A DNA stretch of 48,962 nt, from NCBI RefSeq assembly GCF_024494465.1, contig NZ_JAETXM010000027.1:1-48962 (forward strand), read 5' to 3'. Shown in pieces: positions 8,154-21,446 of this stretch. The DNA comes from Bacillus sp. V3B (GTDB lineage Bacteria > Bacillota > Bacilli > Bacillales > Cytobacillaceae). The notes under the pieces are model-generated. The model had not been told where the DNA came from, searched no databases, and saw nothing but the letters and a program-made list of their open reading frames with translations. The position numbers and the translations under genes were made by a program. Within the stretch, counting starts at the first letter, position 1, and each line of letters opens with the position of its first letter.

Positions 8154-8642
8154 ATGAAGGCTCAAGTAGGAGTCATAATGGGCAGCAAATCAGATTGGGA
8201 AACGATGAGACATGCCTGCGAAATTCTTGAAACATTTGAAATACCATTTGAAAAGAAAGTGGTATCTGCACATCGAACTCCAGATTTGATGTTTGAATAT
8301 GCAGAGGAAGCACGAGAGAAAGGGTTAAAGGTCATTATAGCTGGAGCAGGCGGAGCGGCCCATTTACCAGGAATGGTAGCGGCAAAGACAACATTACCTG
8401 TAATCGGTGTGCCTGTTCAATCCAAGGCCTTAAATGGACTCGATTCACTCTTGTCTATTGTACAAATGCCTGGTGGTGTGCCGGTAGCAACCGTAGCAAT
8501 CGGAACAGCTGGTGCTAAAAATGCAGGGTTATTGGCGGCGCAAATTCTTTCGATAGTTGATACTGAATTAGCAGATCGATTAGAACAATATCGGCAAGAA
8601 ATGAAAGAAACGGCGATAGAAAGTAGTGATCAGCTTGGCTAA
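8154..8642 (+). CDS. purE: N5-carboxyaminoimidazole ribonucleotide mutase
   Basis: 162 aa, class I PurE. Isomerises N5-CAIR to CAIR in IMP synthesis. The N-terminal [14 protein letters not shown] holds the phosphate and substrate loop. SAHRTP carries the conserved His, and [12 protein letters not shown] is the signature loop. GGGAGG lies 7 nt before the ATG. First gene of the twelve-gene pur operon; its 3' end overlaps purK by 17 nt, implying coupled translation. Class I PurE needs PurK, which follows. Confidence 0.97.
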   Translation: MKAQVGVIMGSKSDWETMRHACEILETFEIPFEKKVVSAHRTPDLMFEYAEEAREKGLKVIIAGAGGAAHLPGMVAAKTTLPVIGVPVQSKALNGLDSLLSIVQMPGGVPVATVAIGTAGAKNAGLLAAQILSIVDTELADRLEQYRQEMKETAIESSDQLG

Positions 8643-9753
8643 TAAAGTCGTTTTACCAGGACAAACAATAGGGATTATTGGTGGCGGACAACTTGGAAGG
8701 ATGATGGCTTTATCTGCAAAAGCACAAGGATTTCGCATTGCTGTCCTTGATCCAACAGAAGACTGTCCCTGTGGTCAAGTCGCTGATACCACCATTAATG
8801 GTGATTATGGTGATATTAAAGCGATTCAAAAGCTTGCTGCAGTAAGCGACGTGATCACATATGAATTTGAAAACATTGATGCAGATTGTTTACAATGGCT
8901 GAATGAAAATACGTATGTACCACAAGGTGTGAAGTTACTTGAAATTACACAAGATCGCACAAAAGAAAAAGAGGCGATCCAAAATGCGGGTGTAGAGGTT
9001 GCCCCGTATGCCGTTATTGAAAACGAAACGGATATTTATGACAATCTGAAGAAGCTTGGGTTTCCTGCTGTGTTAAAGACAGCGAGAGGAGGCTATGACG
9101 GAAAAGGACAGTTTGTTATTCGTAGTGAAGAACAAGTTTCGGAAGCAGCTTTACTTTTACAAGCTGGAACTTGTGTATTGGAGAAATGGGTTCCTTTTGA
9201 AAAGGAGATTTCTGTTATTGTTTGTCGAAATGCCAACGGCGAAACGGCAGTTTTCCCGGTGGGAGAAAATATTCACCGTGAAAATATTTTACATGAGACA
9301 ATTGTTCCGGCAAGAATTAGTGAAAAGGCAAAAGAAACGGCTATCGAAAAAGCTATTCAACTTGCTGAAAAATTCCAACTTGTAGGTACATTAGCTGTTG
9401 AAATGTTTTTAACCGGTGATGACCTTTATGTGAATGAACTCGCACCAAGACCACATAATTCTGGACACTATACGATTGAGGCGTGTGAAACATCTCAATT
9501 CGAACAACATATTCGCGCTGTTTGTAATTGGCCTTTAGCAAATACAGAATTGTTAAAACCGGCAGTCATGGTTAATATCCTCGGGGAACATCAAGCAAGT
9601 GTGATTGAGAAAATACCTGAAGTAAAAGACTGGAAAATTCATTTGTATGGTAAAAAAGAGGCAAAACAAAAAAGAAAGATGGGGCATGTGACGCTCTTAC
9701 GTCATTCCATTGAACAAGCTCTTACAGAAATTGAACAAAGCAGCATATGGTAG
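8626..9753 (+). CDS. purK: N5-carboxyaminoimidazole ribonucleotide synthase
   Basis: 375 aa, ATP-grasp enzyme that carboxylates AIR with bicarbonate and ATP to give N5-CAIR for PurE. Visible are the N-terminal [14 protein letters not shown] nucleotide-binding-like loop, the ATP-grasp segment [13 protein letters not shown] and the metal-binding [16 protein letters not shown]. The start is uncertain: GTG 8626 inside purE (used here) or TTG 8635. Neither has a strong ribosome binding site, which fits translational coupling to purE. Confidence 0.96.
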   Translation: MISLANKVVLPGQTIGIIGGGQLGRMMALSAKAQGFRIAVLDPTEDCPCGQVADTTINGDYGDIKAIQKLAAVSDVITYEFENIDADCLQWLNENTYVPQGVKLLEITQDRTKEKEAIQNAGVEVAPYAVIENETDIYDNLKKLGFPAVLKTARGGYDGKGQFVIRSEEQVSEAALLLQAGTCVLEKWVPFEKEISVIVCRNANGETAVFPVGENIHRENILHETIVPARISEKAKETAIEKAIQLAEKFQLVGTLAVEMFLTGDDLYVNELAPRPHNSGHYTIEACETSQFEQHIRAVCNWPLANTELLKPAVMVNILGEHQASVIEKIPEVKDWKIHLYGKKEAKQKRKMGHVTLLRHSIEQALTEIEQSSIW

Positions 9754-9783
9754 AAAGCTATGGAAAAGATCGGAGGATGAAAT

Positions 9784-11076
9784 ATGATTGATCGTTATAC
9801 AAGACCAGAAATGGGTGCCATTTGGACAGAAGAAAATCGTTTTAAAGCATGGTTGGAAGTTGAAATATTAGCAGATGAAGCTTGGGCAGAACTTGGAGTC
9901 ATTCCTAAGGAAGACGTAGCTAAGATTCGTGAAAAAGCCTCTTTTGATATTAATCGAATTTATGAAATTGAACAGGAAACAAGACATGATGTTGTAGCCT
10001 TTACCCGTGCTGTTTCTGAAACATTAGGCGAAGAAAGAAAATGGGTTCATTATGGTCTAACATCTACAGACGTTGTAGATACAGCTTGGTCTTATTTAAT
10101 CAAACAGGCCAATAATATTCTTTTAAAAGATATTGAAAACTTCATTGGAATTTTAAAAAATAAAGCCCAAGAACATAAATATACAGTAATGATGGGGCGG
10201 ACCCACGGTGTTCATGCTGAACCAACAACACTTGGTTTGAAAATAGCCCTTTGGTATGAAGAAATGAAACGTAATTTGGAACGGTTTAAACAAGCAGCTG
10301 AAGGCATCGAGTATGGTAAAATTTCTGGGGCAGTTGGAACGTACGCTAATATTGATCCATTTGTTGAACAATATGTATGTGAGAAGCTTGGCACAAAACC
10401 CGCACCAATTTCAACTCAAACATTACAACGTGATCGTCATGCACATTATATGTCTACTATCGCTTTGATTGCGACTTCAATTGAAAAATTTGCTGTTGAA
10501 ATTCGTGGTTTGCAAAAAAGTGAAATCCGTGAAGTAGAAGAAGCTTTTGCAAAAGGTCAAAAAGGATCATCTGCAATGCCGCACAAACGAAATCCAATTG
10601 GTTCAGAAAATATGACCGGTTTGGCTCGCGTGATTCGCGGTTATATGATGACAGCTTACGAAAATGTACCACTTTGGCATGAAAGAGATATTTCACATTC
10701 TTCAGCGGAAAGAATCATCATCCCTGATGCAACAATTGCATTGAATTATATGCTCAATCGCTTTGGTAATATTGTGAAAAACTTAACCGTATTCCCAGAA
10801 AATATGAAACGTAATATGGAAAGTACACTTGGATTAATTTATTCCCAACGCGTTCTTCTTGCTTTGATTGACAAAGGCCTAGCGAGAGAAGAAGCATATG
10901 ATACTGTGCAGCCTAAAGCAATGGAAGCTTGGGAAACTCAAGTACCATTCCGTACTTTAGTTGAATCAGAAGAAAAAATTACATCTAAGCTATCTGAGGA
11001 AGAAATTGCTGATTGTTTTGATTACAACTATCACCTAAAAAATGTAGATACTATATTTGAACGTTTAGGTTTATAA
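9784..11076 (+). CDS. purB: Adenylosuccinate lyase
   Basis: 430 aa. Releases fumarate in two steps: SAICAR to AICAR, and adenylosuccinate to AMP. The fumarase/aspartase superfamily signature is [11 protein letters not shown] with its catalytic Ser loop; TSTDVVDTA and [12 protein letters not shown] carry the other active-site residues. GGAGGATG precedes the ATG by 9 nt. Thirty nt separate it from purK. It serves both IMP synthesis and the AMP branch. Confidence 0.97.
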   Translation: MIDRYTRPEMGAIWTEENRFKAWLEVEILADEAWAELGVIPKEDVAKIREKASFDINRIYEIEQETRHDVVAFTRAVSETLGEERKWVHYGLTSTDVVDTAWSYLIKQANNILLKDIENFIGILKNKAQEHKYTVMMGRTHGVHAEPTTLGLKIALWYEEMKRNLERFKQAAEGIEYGKISGAVGTYANIDPFVEQYVCEKLGTKPAPISTQTLQRDRHAHYMSTIALIATSIEKFAVEIRGLQKSEIREVEEAFAKGQKGSSAMPHKRNPIGSENMTGLARVIRGYMMTAYENVPLWHERDISHSSAERIIIPDATIALNYMLNRFGNIVKNLTVFPENMKRNMESTLGLIYSQRVLLALIDKGLAREEAYDTVQPKAMEAWETQVPFRTLVESEEKITSKLSEEEIADCFDYNYHLKNVDTIFERLGL

Positions 11077-11091
11077 GATAAGAATAAAAAT

Positions 11092-11140
11092 GGGACTGTC
11101 CCAAAAGTAAAGGTGTCAGATACTTGATGAGACAGTCCTA
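11092..11140 (+). other. Hairpin spacer between purB and purC
   Basis: GGACTGTCCC pairs with GAGACAGTCC (one mismatch) around a 26-nt loop that contains GGTGTCAGATAC, a degenerate form of the dispersed GTGTCAGGCACC motif. There is no T-tract, so it is more likely an RNA-stability or processing element, or repeat debris, than a terminator. Confidence 0.5.
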
Positions 11141-11161
11141 CCACAAGAGGGGGCTTTCCGA

Positions 11162-11872
11162 ATGGAAAAAGGTGCACTGCTTTATGAAGGCAAGGCCAAA
11201 AAAATATATGCTACAAATGATGAACAGATTGTTTGGATTGAATATAAGGATTCTGCAACTGCCTTTAATGGTGTAAAAAAAGAAGAAATCCAAGGTAAAG
11301 GCCGCCTAAATAATGAAATAACAAGTTTGATTTTTATGAAGTTAAAGGAAAAGGGAATTGAATCTCATTTTATTGAACGCCTTTCTGAAACAGAACAGCT
11401 TGTTAAAAAGGTTACCATTATTCCTCTTGAAACAGTTGTCCGCAACATAGCTGCAGGAAGCTTTTCATCTAGATTAGGGATTAAAGAAGGCACACCATTA
11501 ACAAAACCAATTGTTGAATTTTACTATAAAGATGATGAACTGGGAGATCCTCTATTAACAGATGATCATATTGAAGAACTTCAACTTGCGAGCGTAGCAG
11601 AGCGAGAAGAACTAAAGGAAAAGGCACTTCAAGTGAATTCAGTACTATCGAGCCTTTTCGCAGATCTCGGAATTCGTCTTGTCGATTTTAAACTTGAATT
11701 TGGAAAAGATGCTTCAGGAAAAATTGTGTTAGCAGACGAAATATCCCCTGATACTTGTCGCCTTTGGGATGAAAAGACGAATGCAAAGCTTGATAAGGAT
11801 GTTTTTCGCCGTGACTTAGGAAATTTAACGGATGTTTATGAAATCATTTTAGCCAAATTGGGAGGTCAGTAA
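11162..11872 (+). CDS. purC: Phosphoribosylaminoimidazole-succinocarboxamide synthase
   Basis: 236 aa. SAICAR synthetase joins CAIR and aspartate with ATP. The N-terminal [11 protein letters not shown] is the glycine-rich phosphate loop, VVRNIAAGS and [12 protein letters not shown] are the two family signatures, and the length is normal. GAGGGGG precedes the ATG by about 8 nt. It ends one base before purS. Confidence 0.97.
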   Translation: MEKGALLYEGKAKKIYATNDEQIVWIEYKDSATAFNGVKKEEIQGKGRLNNEITSLIFMKLKEKGIESHFIERLSETEQLVKKVTIIPLETVVRNIAAGSFSSRLGIKEGTPLTKPIVEFYYKDDELGDPLLTDDHIEELQLASVAEREELKEKALQVNSVLSSLFADLGIRLVDFKLEFGKDASGKIVLADEISPDTCRLWDEKTNAKLDKDVFRRDLGNLTDVYEIILAKLGGQ

Positions 11873-11873
11873 C

Positions 11874-12128
11874 ATGTATAAAGTTAAGGTTTATGTAACA
11901 TTAAGAGAAAGTGTATTAGACCCACAAGGAACTGCCGTTATGCATTCACTGCATGCAATGGAGTATAACGAAATTGCTGATGTACGTATTGGTAAATATA
12001 TGGAATTAGCAGTTGAGAAATCAGAACGTCCAGTTGAAGAAGTCGTGAAAGAAGTATGTGATCGTTTACTGGCAAATCCAGTTATTGAAGATTATCGTTA
12101 CGAAATTGAGGAGGCTGTTGCTCAGTGA
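11874..12128 (+). CDS. purS: Phosphoribosylformylglycinamidine synthase subunit PurS
   Basis: 84 aa. Small structural subunit that bridges PurQ and PurL in the three-part FGAM synthase of Gram-positive bacteria. [17 protein letters not shown] is the typical start, with [10 protein letters not shown] in the middle. GGGAGGTC lies just before the ATG. Its last four bases overlap the GTG start of purQ (GTGA), so the subunits are translationally coupled. Confidence 0.97.
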   Translation: MYKVKVYVTLRESVLDPQGTAVMHSLHAMEYNEIADVRIGKYMELAVEKSERPVEEVVKEVCDRLLANPVIEDYRYEIEEAVAQ

Positions 12129-12811
12129 AGTTTGCAGTCATCGTTTTTCCAGGATCGAACTGTGATATAGATATGTACCATGCCATTAAAGATGAATTGG
12201 GAGAAGAAGTAGAATATGTGTGGCATGATACAGAAAGCCTTGAGGGATTTGACGGTGTTTTACTCCCAGGTGGTTTTTCTTATGGAGATTATTTACGTAC
12301 CGGTGCAATTGCCCAATTTAGTAATATCATGAAAGAAGTTGTCAAAGCCGCTAATGCCGGAAAGCCTGTATTAGGTGTATGTAACGGGTTTCAAATTTTA
12401 CTTGAAGCTGGTTTACTCCCAGGGGCCATGAAAAGAAATGAAAGCTTAAAATTCATTTGTCGTCCAACTGATTTGAAAGTTGTAAACAATGAAACGATGT
12501 TTTCAAATGTTTATCAACCTAACGAAGTCATAAATATTCCGATTGCCCATGGAGAAGGAAACTATCACTGTGATGAAGAAACACTTGCGCAGTTAAAGAA
12601 AAATAATCAGATTGTGTTCACGTATGAAGGAACTAATCCTAATGGTAGTCTTGAAAATATTGCGGGAATTACAAATGGAAAAGGGAATGTATTAGGCATG
12701 ATGCCGCATCCGGAAAGAGCGGTTGATGAACTGCTTGGTGGAGCTGATGGTCTGAAATTATTCCAATCAATCGTCAAACAATGGAGGGAATCAAATGTCG
12801 TTAATGCTTGA
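12125..12811 (+). CDS. purQ: Phosphoribosylformylglycinamidine synthase subunit PurQ (glutaminase)
   Basis: 228 aa, class I glutamine amidotransferase. It releases ammonia from glutamine for PurL. The nucleophile is in [13 protein letters not shown] and the His/Glu pair in [18 protein letters not shown] is a PurQ hallmark. GTG start with GAGGCTG upstream inside purS. The end overlaps purL by 17 nt. Confidence 0.97.
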   Translation: MKFAVIVFPGSNCDIDMYHAIKDELGEEVEYVWHDTESLEGFDGVLLPGGFSYGDYLRTGAIAQFSNIMKEVVKAANAGKPVLGVCNGFQILLEAGLLPGAMKRNESLKFICRPTDLKVVNNETMFSNVYQPNEVINIPIAHGEGNYHCDEETLAQLKKNNQIVFTYEGTNPNGSLENIAGITNGKGNVLGMMPHPERAVDELLGGADGLKLFQSIVKQWRESNVVNA

Positions 12812-15014
12812 ACCAAGTCCGGAGCAAATTAAACAAGAAGAAATATATAAAACGATGGGCTTGACAACTGAAGAGTTTGCGATGGTTGAAAACATCCTTG
12901 GACATCTGCCAAATTATACAGAACTTGGACTTTTTTCAGTCATGTGGTCTGAACACTGTAGTTATAAAAACTCAAAACCAGTATTACGAAAGTTCCCGGT
13001 AACAGGGGAACATGTACTTCAAGGACCAGGAGAAGGGGCTGGTATTGTTGACATCGGTGATGGGCAAGCTGTTGCCTTTAAAATCGAAAGTCATAACCAT
13101 CCTTCAGCCATCGAGCCTTATCAAGGTGCGGCAACAGGCGTAGGTGGGATTATCCGTGATGTATTTTCAATGGGAGCAAGACCAGTTGCTATATTGAACT
13201 CTCTTCGTTTTGGTGAACTTGATTCATCAGCACGTGTACGCTACCTTTTCAAAGAAATCGTGGCAGGGATTGCTGGTTACGGAAACTGTATTGGAATTCC
13301 AACCGTTGGTGGAGAAATACAGTTTGATCCTTCTTATGACGGAAATCCATTAGTAAATGCTATGTGCGTAGGGCTCATTGATCATAAAGATATTCAAAAA
13401 GGTCAAGCGCGTGGGGTAGGAAACACCGTTATGTATGTTGGAGCAAAAACAGGCCGGGATGGAATTCATGGTGCTACATTTGCTTCCGAGGAATTAACAG
13501 AAGACTCAGAAGCAAAGCGCCCAGCCGTTCAAGTAGGCGATCCATTCATGGAGAAGTTGTTGCTTGAAGCTTGTCTTGAAGTAGTAAAATCGGATGCACT
13601 TGTTGGTATTCAAGATATGGGAGCTGCAGGACTTACAAGTTCATCAGCAGAAATGGCAAGTAAAGCTGGTTCAGGAATTGAAATGAATCTTGATTTAGTT
13701 CCACAACGTGAAACAGGAATGACTGCTTATGAAATGATGCTTTCTGAATCACAAGAGCGTATGCTACTTGTTGTAACAGCTGGTCGTGAAGCAGAAATTC
13801 AACAAATTTTTGATAAATACGATCTTGAAGCAGTGGCAGTTGGAAAAGTAACTGACGATAAAATGCTACGACTTATTCATAAAGGAGAAGTAGTGGCAGA
13901 TGTTCCTGCAGATGCACTTGCAGAAGAAGCACCAGTCTATCACAAACCTTCAGAAGAGCCTGCACAGTATCGTGAGTTTCAAGCGATGAAACTTGAGATT
14001 CCTGCTGTTGACAATGTAGAAGACACGCTTGTAAAGCTTTTACAGCAGCCCACGATTGCTAGCAAGGAATGGGTATATGATCAATATGATTATATGGTTC
14101 GTACAAATACAGTTGTTTCTCCAGGTTCAGATGCTGCAGTTATTCGTATTCGTGGAACAAGAAAAGCACTTGCCATGACAACAGACTGTAATTCTCGTTA
14201 CCTTTACTTGGACCCTGAAACAGGTGGTAAAATTGCGGTTGCAGAAGCAGCTAGAAATATTGTTGCATCAGGAGCAGAACCGCTTGCCATTACAGACTGT
14301 CTAAACTTTGGTAACCCAGAGAAACCAGAAATCTTCTGGCAAATTGAAAAAGCAACAGATGGCATGAGTGAAGCATGTACGGTTCTTAAAACACCAGTTA
14401 TCGGTGGAAACGTATCTCTATATAACGAAACAAACGGAGAGGCTGTTTATCCAACACCTGTTGTTGGGATGGTTGGACTTGTAAAGGATATTGACCATAT
14501 TACGACACAGGCCTTTAAAGCTGCAGGAGATTTAGTTTATCTATTAGGTGAGACTAAGGATGAATTTGGTGGAAGTGAGTTACAAAAGTTAACATCAGGT
14601 AAAATTTTCGGAAAAGCACCTGAGTTAGATTTAGAAGTAGAAGAAAAGAATCAAAAGGCCGTTCTTGAAGCGATTCAACAAGGACTTGTTTCTTCAGCTC
14701 ACGATTTAGCTGAAGGTGGTCTTGCTGTAGCGTTGGCAGAAAGTGCAATTGGTTCGAATGGATTAGGAGTAAAAGTCAATACAACGGGTAATCCAATATC
14801 TGCTTTGTTTAGCGAATCGCAATCACGTTTTCTTCTTACGGTTAGAAAAGAACATCAAAGTGAATTCGAAAAAGTAACATCGGCCGTTCTTATTGGTGAA
14901 GTTACAAAACAACCAATATTTCAAATGGTTCATGAAGGAGAAACGATTATCGATACTCCTGTTGAAACATTGGAGAAGGCTTGGAGAGGAGCTATTCCAT
15001 GCTTGCTGAATTAA
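12795..15014 (+). CDS. purL: Phosphoribosylformylglycinamidine synthase subunit PurL
   Basis: 739 aa, small-type PurL (the single-chain enterobacterial enzyme is about 1300 aa). It converts FGAR to FGAM with ATP and ammonia from PurQ. Features are [10 protein letters not shown] near the N-terminus, [21 protein letters not shown] with its metal and ATP residues, and the duplicated AIRS-like halves ([18 protein letters not shown]). GGAGGG lies 7 nt before the ATG. It overlaps purF by 16 nt. Confidence 0.97.
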   Translation: MSLMLEPSPEQIKQEEIYKTMGLTTEEFAMVENILGHLPNYTELGLFSVMWSEHCSYKNSKPVLRKFPVTGEHVLQGPGEGAGIVDIGDGQAVAFKIESHNHPSAIEPYQGAATGVGGIIRDVFSMGARPVAILNSLRFGELDSSARVRYLFKEIVAGIAGYGNCIGIPTVGGEIQFDPSYDGNPLVNAMCVGLIDHKDIQKGQARGVGNTVMYVGAKTGRDGIHGATFASEELTEDSEAKRPAVQVGDPFMEKLLLEACLEVVKSDALVGIQDMGAAGLTSSSAEMASKAGSGIEMNLDLVPQRETGMTAYEMMLSESQERMLLVVTAGREAEIQQIFDKYDLEAVAVGKVTDDKMLRLIHKGEVVADVPADALAEEAPVYHKPSEEPAQYREFQAMKLEIPAVDNVEDTLVKLLQQPTIASKEWVYDQYDYMVRTNTVVSPGSDAAVIRIRGTRKALAMTTDCNSRYLYLDPETGGKIAVAEAARNIVASGAEPLAITDCLNFGNPEKPEIFWQIEKATDGMSEACTVLKTPVIGGNVSLYNETNGEAVYPTPVVGMVGLVKDIDHITTQAFKAAGDLVYLLGETKDEFGGSELQKLTSGKIFGKAPELDLEVEEKNQKAVLEAIQQGLVSSAHDLAEGGLAVALAESAIGSNGLGVKVNTTGNPISALFSESQSRFLLTVRKEHQSEFEKVTSAVLIGEVTKQPIFQMVHEGETIIDTPVETLEKAWRGAIPCLLN

Positions 15015-16441
15015 AAGGGTTAAACGAAGAATGTGGAGTCTTTGCGGTTTGGGGGCATCCTGATGCAGCTCAAATTACGTATTACGGGCTTCATGCTCTG
15101 CAACACCGTGGCCAAGAAGGGACAGGAATTGCCGTTACGGATGGGGAAAAGTTAAAAGGTGTAAAAGGTGAAGGACTTGTAACGGAAATCTATACATCTG
15201 AAGTAATGGAAGAGCTTAAATATGGGACTTCTGCGATTGGTCATGTTCGCTATGCGACAGCAGGAGGAAGCGGCTATGAGAATGTCCAACCTCTTGTTTT
15301 TCATTTTCAAACTGGAAGTCTTGCTCTTGCCCATAATGGTAATTTAGTCAATGCTAATCAGTTAAAGAATCAACTTGAAGGACAGGGAAGTATTTTCCAA
15401 ACAAGTTCAGATACAGAAGTATTAGCCCATTTAATTAGACGTGGGGGAAATTATCCATTTAAAGATCGTATCAAAAATGCGTTAAGCATGGTAAAAGGGG
15501 CTTATGCTTTTCTGATTATGACAGAAACTCAGTTAATGGTTGCTGTTGATCCAAACGGAATGCGTCCATTATCGCTTGGTAAAATTGGTGATGCTTATGT
15601 CGTTGCTTCAGAAACTTGTGCGTTTGATGTAGCAGGAGCAGAATTTATCCGTGATATTTTACCAGGTGAGTTACTAATCATTGATGATAATGGCTTACAA
15701 TCTGAAAGATTTGCACATGCATCAAATCAGGCAATGTGCATGATGGAATATGTATATTTTGCTCGTCCTGATAGCAATATTAATGGAATCAATGTTCATT
15801 CAGCTCGTAAACGACTTGGTAAACAGCTAGCTGAAGAAATAAAAATTGAAGCAGATGTCGTAACAGGGGTTCCTGATTCTAGTATTTCTGCTGCGATTGG
15901 ATATGCGGAAGCTGCTGGAATACCGTATGAATTAGGGTTAATCAAAAACCGTTATGTTGGACGTACATTTATTCAACCTACCCAGGCTTTAAGAGAACAA
16001 GGGGTTAAGATGAAGCTTTCTCCTGTTCGTGGAGTGGTAGAGGGAAAAAGGGTAATTATGGTGGATGATTCGATCGTAAGAGGAACAACAAGTAGAAGAA
16101 TTGTTCGAATGCTTCGTGATGCTGGGGCGACAGAAGTTCATGTTGTCATCAGTTCACCACCTCTTAAAAATCCTTGCTTTTATGGAATTGATACGTCAAA
16201 TCGAGATGAACTCATTGCAGCGGATAATTCAGTAGAAGAGATTAGACGTGAAATTGAAGCGGATACGTTAACTTTTATTAGTACAGAAGGCATGCTAGAT
16301 GCAATTGGCAATGAAGGTAGCGGAGAAACACGCGGCCATTGTCTTGCCTGCTTTACTGGAAATTATCCAACTGAAATTTATGAAGATATTCATATATCAA
16401 AAGAAGAAATTGAAAAAGCTGAAGAACTTGTGAAAAAATAA
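14999..16441 (+). CDS. purF: Amidophosphoribosyltransferase (glutamine PRPP amidotransferase)
   Basis: 480 aa. Catalyses the first committed step, PRPP plus glutamine to phosphoribosylamine. ATG 14999 follows GGAGAGGA by 8 nt; an upstream TTG (14981) overlaps that site. The N-terminus [11 protein letters not shown] is a short propeptide. After its removal Cys12 becomes the N-terminal nucleophile of the Ntn amidotransferase, as in B. subtilis PurF. The PRPP loop is [14 protein letters not shown]. The late cysteines, including GHCLACF, match ligands of the oxygen-sensitive 4Fe-4S cluster of the Bacillus-type enzyme. Confidence 0.97.
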   Translation: MLAELKGLNEECGVFAVWGHPDAAQITYYGLHALQHRGQEGTGIAVTDGEKLKGVKGEGLVTEIYTSEVMEELKYGTSAIGHVRYATAGGSGYENVQPLVFHFQTGSLALAHNGNLVNANQLKNQLEGQGSIFQTSSDTEVLAHLIRRGGNYPFKDRIKNALSMVKGAYAFLIMTETQLMVAVDPNGMRPLSLGKIGDAYVVASETCAFDVAGAEFIRDILPGELLIIDDNGLQSERFAHASNQAMCMMEYVYFARPDSNINGINVHSARKRLGKQLAEEIKIEADVVTGVPDSSISAAIGYAEAAGIPYELGLIKNRYVGRTFIQPTQALREQGVKMKLSPVRGVVEGKRVIMVDDSIVRGTTSRRIVRMLRDAGATEVHVVISSPPLKNPCFYGIDTSNRDELIAADNSVEEIRREIEADTLTFISTEGMLDAIGNEGSGETRGHCLACFTGNYPTEIYEDIHISKEEIEKAEELVKK

Positions 16442-16463
16442 AACAAATAATTAAATGATCTAG

Positions 16464-16499
16464 TGCCAACCTTGCCGCGTTATGTGGGGAGGGTTGGCA
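16464..16499 (+). other. Hairpin in the purF-purM spacer
   Basis: TGCCAACC (16464-16471) pairs exactly with GGTTGGCA (16492-16499). A T6 run follows only 12 nt later (16511-16516), too far for a standard terminator. It lies in the 99-nt gap before purM and could tune distal gene expression or mRNA stability. Confidence 0.55.
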
Positions 16500-16540
16500 G
16501 AATAGTTGCGTTTTTTATCATGGTTAATTGGAGGATCGGT

Positions 16541-17572
16541 ATGGCAAAAGCATATGAACAAGCAGGTGTAAATATCGAAGCCGGATACGAGGCTGTTTCA
16601 AGAATGAAAAAGCATGTACAAAAGACAATTAGACCGGGCGTACTTGGTGGTTTAGGTGGATTTGGTGGAATGTTTGATTTATCCACATTAAATTTGAAGG
16701 AACCTGTATTAGTATCCGGCACGGATGGTGTTGGGACAAAGCTAATGCTTGCTTTTATGATGGATCGCCATGACACGATCGGCATTGATGCTGTTGCTAT
16801 GTGTGTAAATGATATCGTAGTGCAAGGAGCAGAGCCAATTTATTTCCTTGACTATATCGCTTGTGGTAAAGCAGAGCCGGTAAAAATTGAAGCGATTGTC
16901 AAAGGTATTGCCGATGGTTGCGAACAAGCAGGATGTGCTCTTGTTGGTGGTGAAACCGCAGAAATGCCAGGTATGTACAGTGAAGAGGAGTATGACCTTG
17001 CTGGATTTGCGGTTGGGGCATGTGAAAAAAGTGCTATTATTACTGGAAAAGAAATCAAGCAAGGTGATATATTAATTGGCTTGGCTTCAAGTGGCATTCA
17101 TAGCAATGGTTATTCACTCGTTCGTAAGATCTTTTTAGAACAAGCTGGTATGGCTTTGAATGATCATGTCGAAGAACTAGGCTGTACATTGGGTGAAGAA
17201 TTATTGCGTCCAACAAAAATTTATGTCAAATCTGTCTTGGCAGCTATTGAGAAGTTTCCATTAAAAGGAATTGCCCATATTACAGGAGGCGGTTTTATTG
17301 AAAATATTCCGCGGATGCTTCCTGAAGGCCTTGGTGCCGAGTTAACAGAAGCCAATTGGGAAGTTCCCCCTGTCTTTAAACTAATGGAATCCATTGGAGA
17401 ACTTGATAGGAAAGAAATGTACAATATTTTTAATATGGGGACAGGTATGGTAATTGCTGTTGATGAACAAGACGCAGCGGCTGTCATCGAGCATTTCAAT
17501 TCTTCTGGTGAAAAAGCCTATCAAATTGGGGTTATCACAAATGAATCAGACATTAATATTCATCTAAAATAA
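16541..17572 (+). CDS. purM: Phosphoribosylformylglycinamidine cyclo-ligase (AIR synthase)
   Basis: 343 aa. Closes FGAM to AIR with ATP. The start ATG 16541 follows GGAGGATCG and gives [19 protein letters not shown], aligned with known PurM starts; a 26-residue upstream extension has no ribosome binding site. [11 protein letters not shown] is the ATP/metal loop and [11 protein letters not shown] the family signature. Confidence 0.97.
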   Translation: MAKAYEQAGVNIEAGYEAVSRMKKHVQKTIRPGVLGGLGGFGGMFDLSTLNLKEPVLVSGTDGVGTKLMLAFMMDRHDTIGIDAVAMCVNDIVVQGAEPIYFLDYIACGKAEPVKIEAIVKGIADGCEQAGCALVGGETAEMPGMYSEEEYDLAGFAVGACEKSAIITGKEIKQGDILIGLASSGIHSNGYSLVRKIFLEQAGMALNDHVEELGCTLGEELLRPTKIYVKSVLAAIEKFPLKGIAHITGGGFIENIPRMLPEGLGAELTEANWEVPPVFKLMESIGELDRKEMYNIFNMGTGMVIAVDEQDAAAVIEHFNSSGEKAYQIGVITNESDINIHLK

Positions 17573-17629
17573 AGCTTCCAAAAACAGGATAAAGACAGCC
17601 CGTTATTTCGGAAAAACGGAGGAAATACC

Positions 17630-18211
17630 ATGAAAAAGATTGCTGTGTTTGCTTCTGGAAGCGGCACGAATTTTCAAGCAATAATAGATGCAATAAAAGA
17701 AGGTGCACTTGAGGCGCATATTGGTCTTCTTATATGTGATCGAAAAGGTGCACAATGCCTAAAGCGAGCAGAGTTGGAAGGAATTCCAACATTTGCTTTT
17801 TCAGCAAAGGATTATGCTGACAAGGCAAGTTATGAACAGGATATTTTGCAAAAGCTTCAGGAACAGAATATAGAATTTATTGTCCTAGCGGGTTATATGC
17901 GATTAATCGGACATACCTTATTGTCGGCATTCCGAGGACATATTGTAAATATTCATCCTTCTCTTCTCCCTGCTTTCCCTGGGAAAGATGCCATTGGACA
18001 GGCTTTAGCAGCGAAGGTTCCAACAACAGGTGTGACGGTCCACTTTGTAGATGAAGGAATGGATACAGGTCCGATTATTGAACAAAAGGCCGTAACCGTT
18101 AACGAAAACGATACAAAAGAAAACTTGGAAGAAAAAATTCATGCCGTTGAACATAAGCTTTATCCAGCGGTTTTGCAAAGGTTATTCCAAAAAGAAAATG
18201 CTTCTGTTTAA
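17630..18211 (+). CDS. purN: Phosphoribosylglycinamide formyltransferase
   Basis: 193 aa. Transfers formyl from 10-formyl-THF to GAR. IAVFASGSGTNFQAI is the N-terminal phosphate loop. The active-site motif is HIVNIHPSLLPAFPG (Asn and His), and the Asp lies in VHFVDEGMDTGPII. ACGGAGG precedes the ATG by 8 nt. Confidence 0.97.
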   Translation: MKKIAVFASGSGTNFQAIIDAIKEGALEAHIGLLICDRKGAQCLKRAELEGIPTFAFSAKDYADKASYEQDILQKLQEQNIEFIVLAGYMRLIGHTLLSAFRGHIVNIHPSLLPAFPGKDAIGQALAAKVPTTGVTVHFVDEGMDTGPIIEQKAVTVNENDTKENLEEKIHAVEHKLYPAVLQRLFQKENASV

Positions 18212-18316
18212 ATGATAAAAGATAACCTTGATTAAAATTTTGGATAAAAAAGGAAAACCAATGATGCTTCTTTTAATAAGGTAAGAAAGTATAACTTTTC
18301 TAAACGAAGGTAGCGA

Positions 18317-18443
18317 CCTAGCTCCAGGCGCCATCGGCTCGAGGTCATAAGCCAATCCTCCGAGAAGGGTAAGGTAAAGAACACCTTTTCGTGAGGCTTG
18401 GATTGTACTTGTCGCCGATAGGTGGGCGCCTTGCGCTTTTTTT
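18317..18443 (+). repeat. Dispersed hairpin-forming repeat, copy 2, inside the pur operon
   Basis: Begins CCTAGCTCCAGGCGCC and ends GGGCGCCTTGCGCTTTTTTT. The arms are inverted: AGGCGCC, ATCGGC and CAATCC on the left have matching complements on the right. It shares end motifs and TCATAAG with the copy at 3165-3280. The whole 299-nt purN-purH gap contains no ORF and consists mainly of this element. The T7 tract makes it terminator-like although transcription must pass to reach purH and purD. Confidence 0.7.
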
Positions 18444-18510
18444 AATAGGTCATGGTTTTTCTTATTCTTAAAAAAATGATGTTGGTGGGTATCACCAAGG
18501 GAGGCTCTTC

Positions 18511-20046
18511 ATGAAAAAACGTGCATTAATCAGTGTTTCAGATAAAACAGGTATAACAGAGTTTGCTCAGCAATTAGTAGAGCAAGGATTTGAAATCATT
18601 TCAACTGGCGGTACGAAAAAGGCATTACAAGAAAGTGGAGTTCCGGTTATCGGGGTAAGTGATGTAACAGGTTTCCCAGAAATTTTGGAAGGCCGTGTTA
18701 AAACGTTAAATCCACTCATTCATGGAGGATTATTAGGGAAGTTTGATGATCCAAGTCATGTAGAGCAAATGAATGCACATAAGATTGATCCGATTCAAAT
18801 TGTGTGTGTGAATTTATATCCATTCCAGCAAACCATTGAAAAACCAGAGGTTACAGTTGAAGATGCGATTGAAAACATTGATATCGGTGGTCCAACAATG
18901 CTGCGTTCAGCTGCAAAAAACCATCAATACGTTGCAGTTGTTGTTGATCCAACTGACTATGAGCAAGTAATCAGTGATTTGAAAGAAGCAAATGAGGTTA
19001 AATTTGAAACACGTCGTAAGTTAGCGGCAAAAGTATTCCGTCATACAGCTGCCTATGATTCAATCATTGCTAACTATATGACTGAGCTTACAGGTGTTGA
19101 AACACCAGAAAAATTAACGGTTACATATGAATTAAAACAGCCATTACGCTATGGTGAAAATCCACATCAGAAGGCTGCTTTCTATGGCAAACCATTAGGT
19201 TCAAAATTTTCAATTGCTAATGCAACTCAATTACATGGAAAAGAGCTTTCTTACAATAATATTAATGATGCGGATGCTGCGTTGCAAATTGTAAAGGAAT
19301 TCTCTGAGCCCGCTGCAGTAGCTGTTAAACATATGAATCCGTGCGGTGTTGGAACAGGTAGTGATGTTTTTGCCGCTTTTGAAAAAGCATTTGAAGCAGA
19401 CCCAGTCTCTATTTTTGGTGGAATTATTGCTTTAAATCGTGAGGTGGATCAAAAGACAGCGGAAAAACTTCATGAAATTTTCTTAGAAATTGTCATTGCA
19501 CCTTCTTTCTCAGCTGAAGCAATTTCCGTGTTAACAGCTAAGAAAAATATTCGTCTGTTAACGATTCCATTTGATCAACAAGGAAAGCCAGAAATGAAAA
19601 TGACTTCTGTTGAAGGTGGATTACTTGTTCAAGAACAAGATCATTATTCTTTAGAAAATGCCACAATTACAGTTCCAACTGATCGAAAGCCTACGGATGA
19701 AGAGTGGGAAGCATTAAAGCTTGGCTGGAAAGTCGTGAAGCATGTGAAATCAAATGCGATTGTTGTCACTGACAAGCAAATGACGCTTGGAATTGGAGCA
19801 GGTCAAATGAATCGTGTTGGTTCAGCTAAGATCGCTCTTGAACAAGCTGGTGAAAAAGCAAAAGGTGCAACATTGGCATCAGATGCCTTTTTCCCGATGG
19901 ATGACACCGTTGAAGCGGCTGCAAAGGCAGGTATTACAGCCATTATTCAAACAGGTGGTTCTATTCGTGACGAGGATTCAATCAAAAAAGCAAATGAGTA
20001 TGGCATTGCGATGGTCTTCACAGCTGTTCGTCATTTTAAACATTAA
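18511..20046 (+). CDS. purH: Bifunctional AICAR transformylase / IMP cyclohydrolase
   Basis: 511 aa. Performs the last two steps to IMP. The N-terminal cyclohydrolase domain starts [16 protein letters not shown] and has GGRV-type loop residues in [14 protein letters not shown]. The transformylase domain has the Lys-His pair in [11 protein letters not shown] and the C-terminal end [17 protein letters not shown] lies about 8 nt before the ATG. Confidence 0.97.
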   Translation: MKKRALISVSDKTGITEFAQQLVEQGFEIISTGGTKKALQESGVPVIGVSDVTGFPEILEGRVKTLNPLIHGGLLGKFDDPSHVEQMNAHKIDPIQIVCVNLYPFQQTIEKPEVTVEDAIENIDIGGPTMLRSAAKNHQYVAVVVDPTDYEQVISDLKEANEVKFETRRKLAAKVFRHTAAYDSIIANYMTELTGVETPEKLTVTYELKQPLRYGENPHQKAAFYGKPLGSKFSIANATQLHGKELSYNNINDADAALQIVKEFSEPAAVAVKHMNPCGVGTGSDVFAAFEKAFEADPVSIFGGIIALNREVDQKTAEKLHEIFLEIVIAPSFSAEAISVLTAKKNIRLLTIPFDQQGKPEMKMTSVEGGLLVQEQDHYSLENATITVPTDRKPTDEEWEALKLGWKVVKHVKSNAIVVTDKQMTLGIGAGQMNRVGSAKIALEQAGEKAKGATLASDAFFPMDDTVEAAAKAGITAIIQTGGSIRDEDSIKKANEYGIAMVFTAVRHFKH

Positions 20047-20147
20047 GCATAATATTGTAAAAAACCAGACGTTACAATAGTAAATTTTACTATATTAAGA
20101 AGACATTGTTTCTTTTTATATAGATCATCCATGTTGTGTAAGAATAA

Positions 20148-21446
<1,299 letters not shown>

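Noticed and set aside
16480-17097. Minus-strand frames inside purM
   Set aside because: Shadows of purM; composition follows the complement of its codons.
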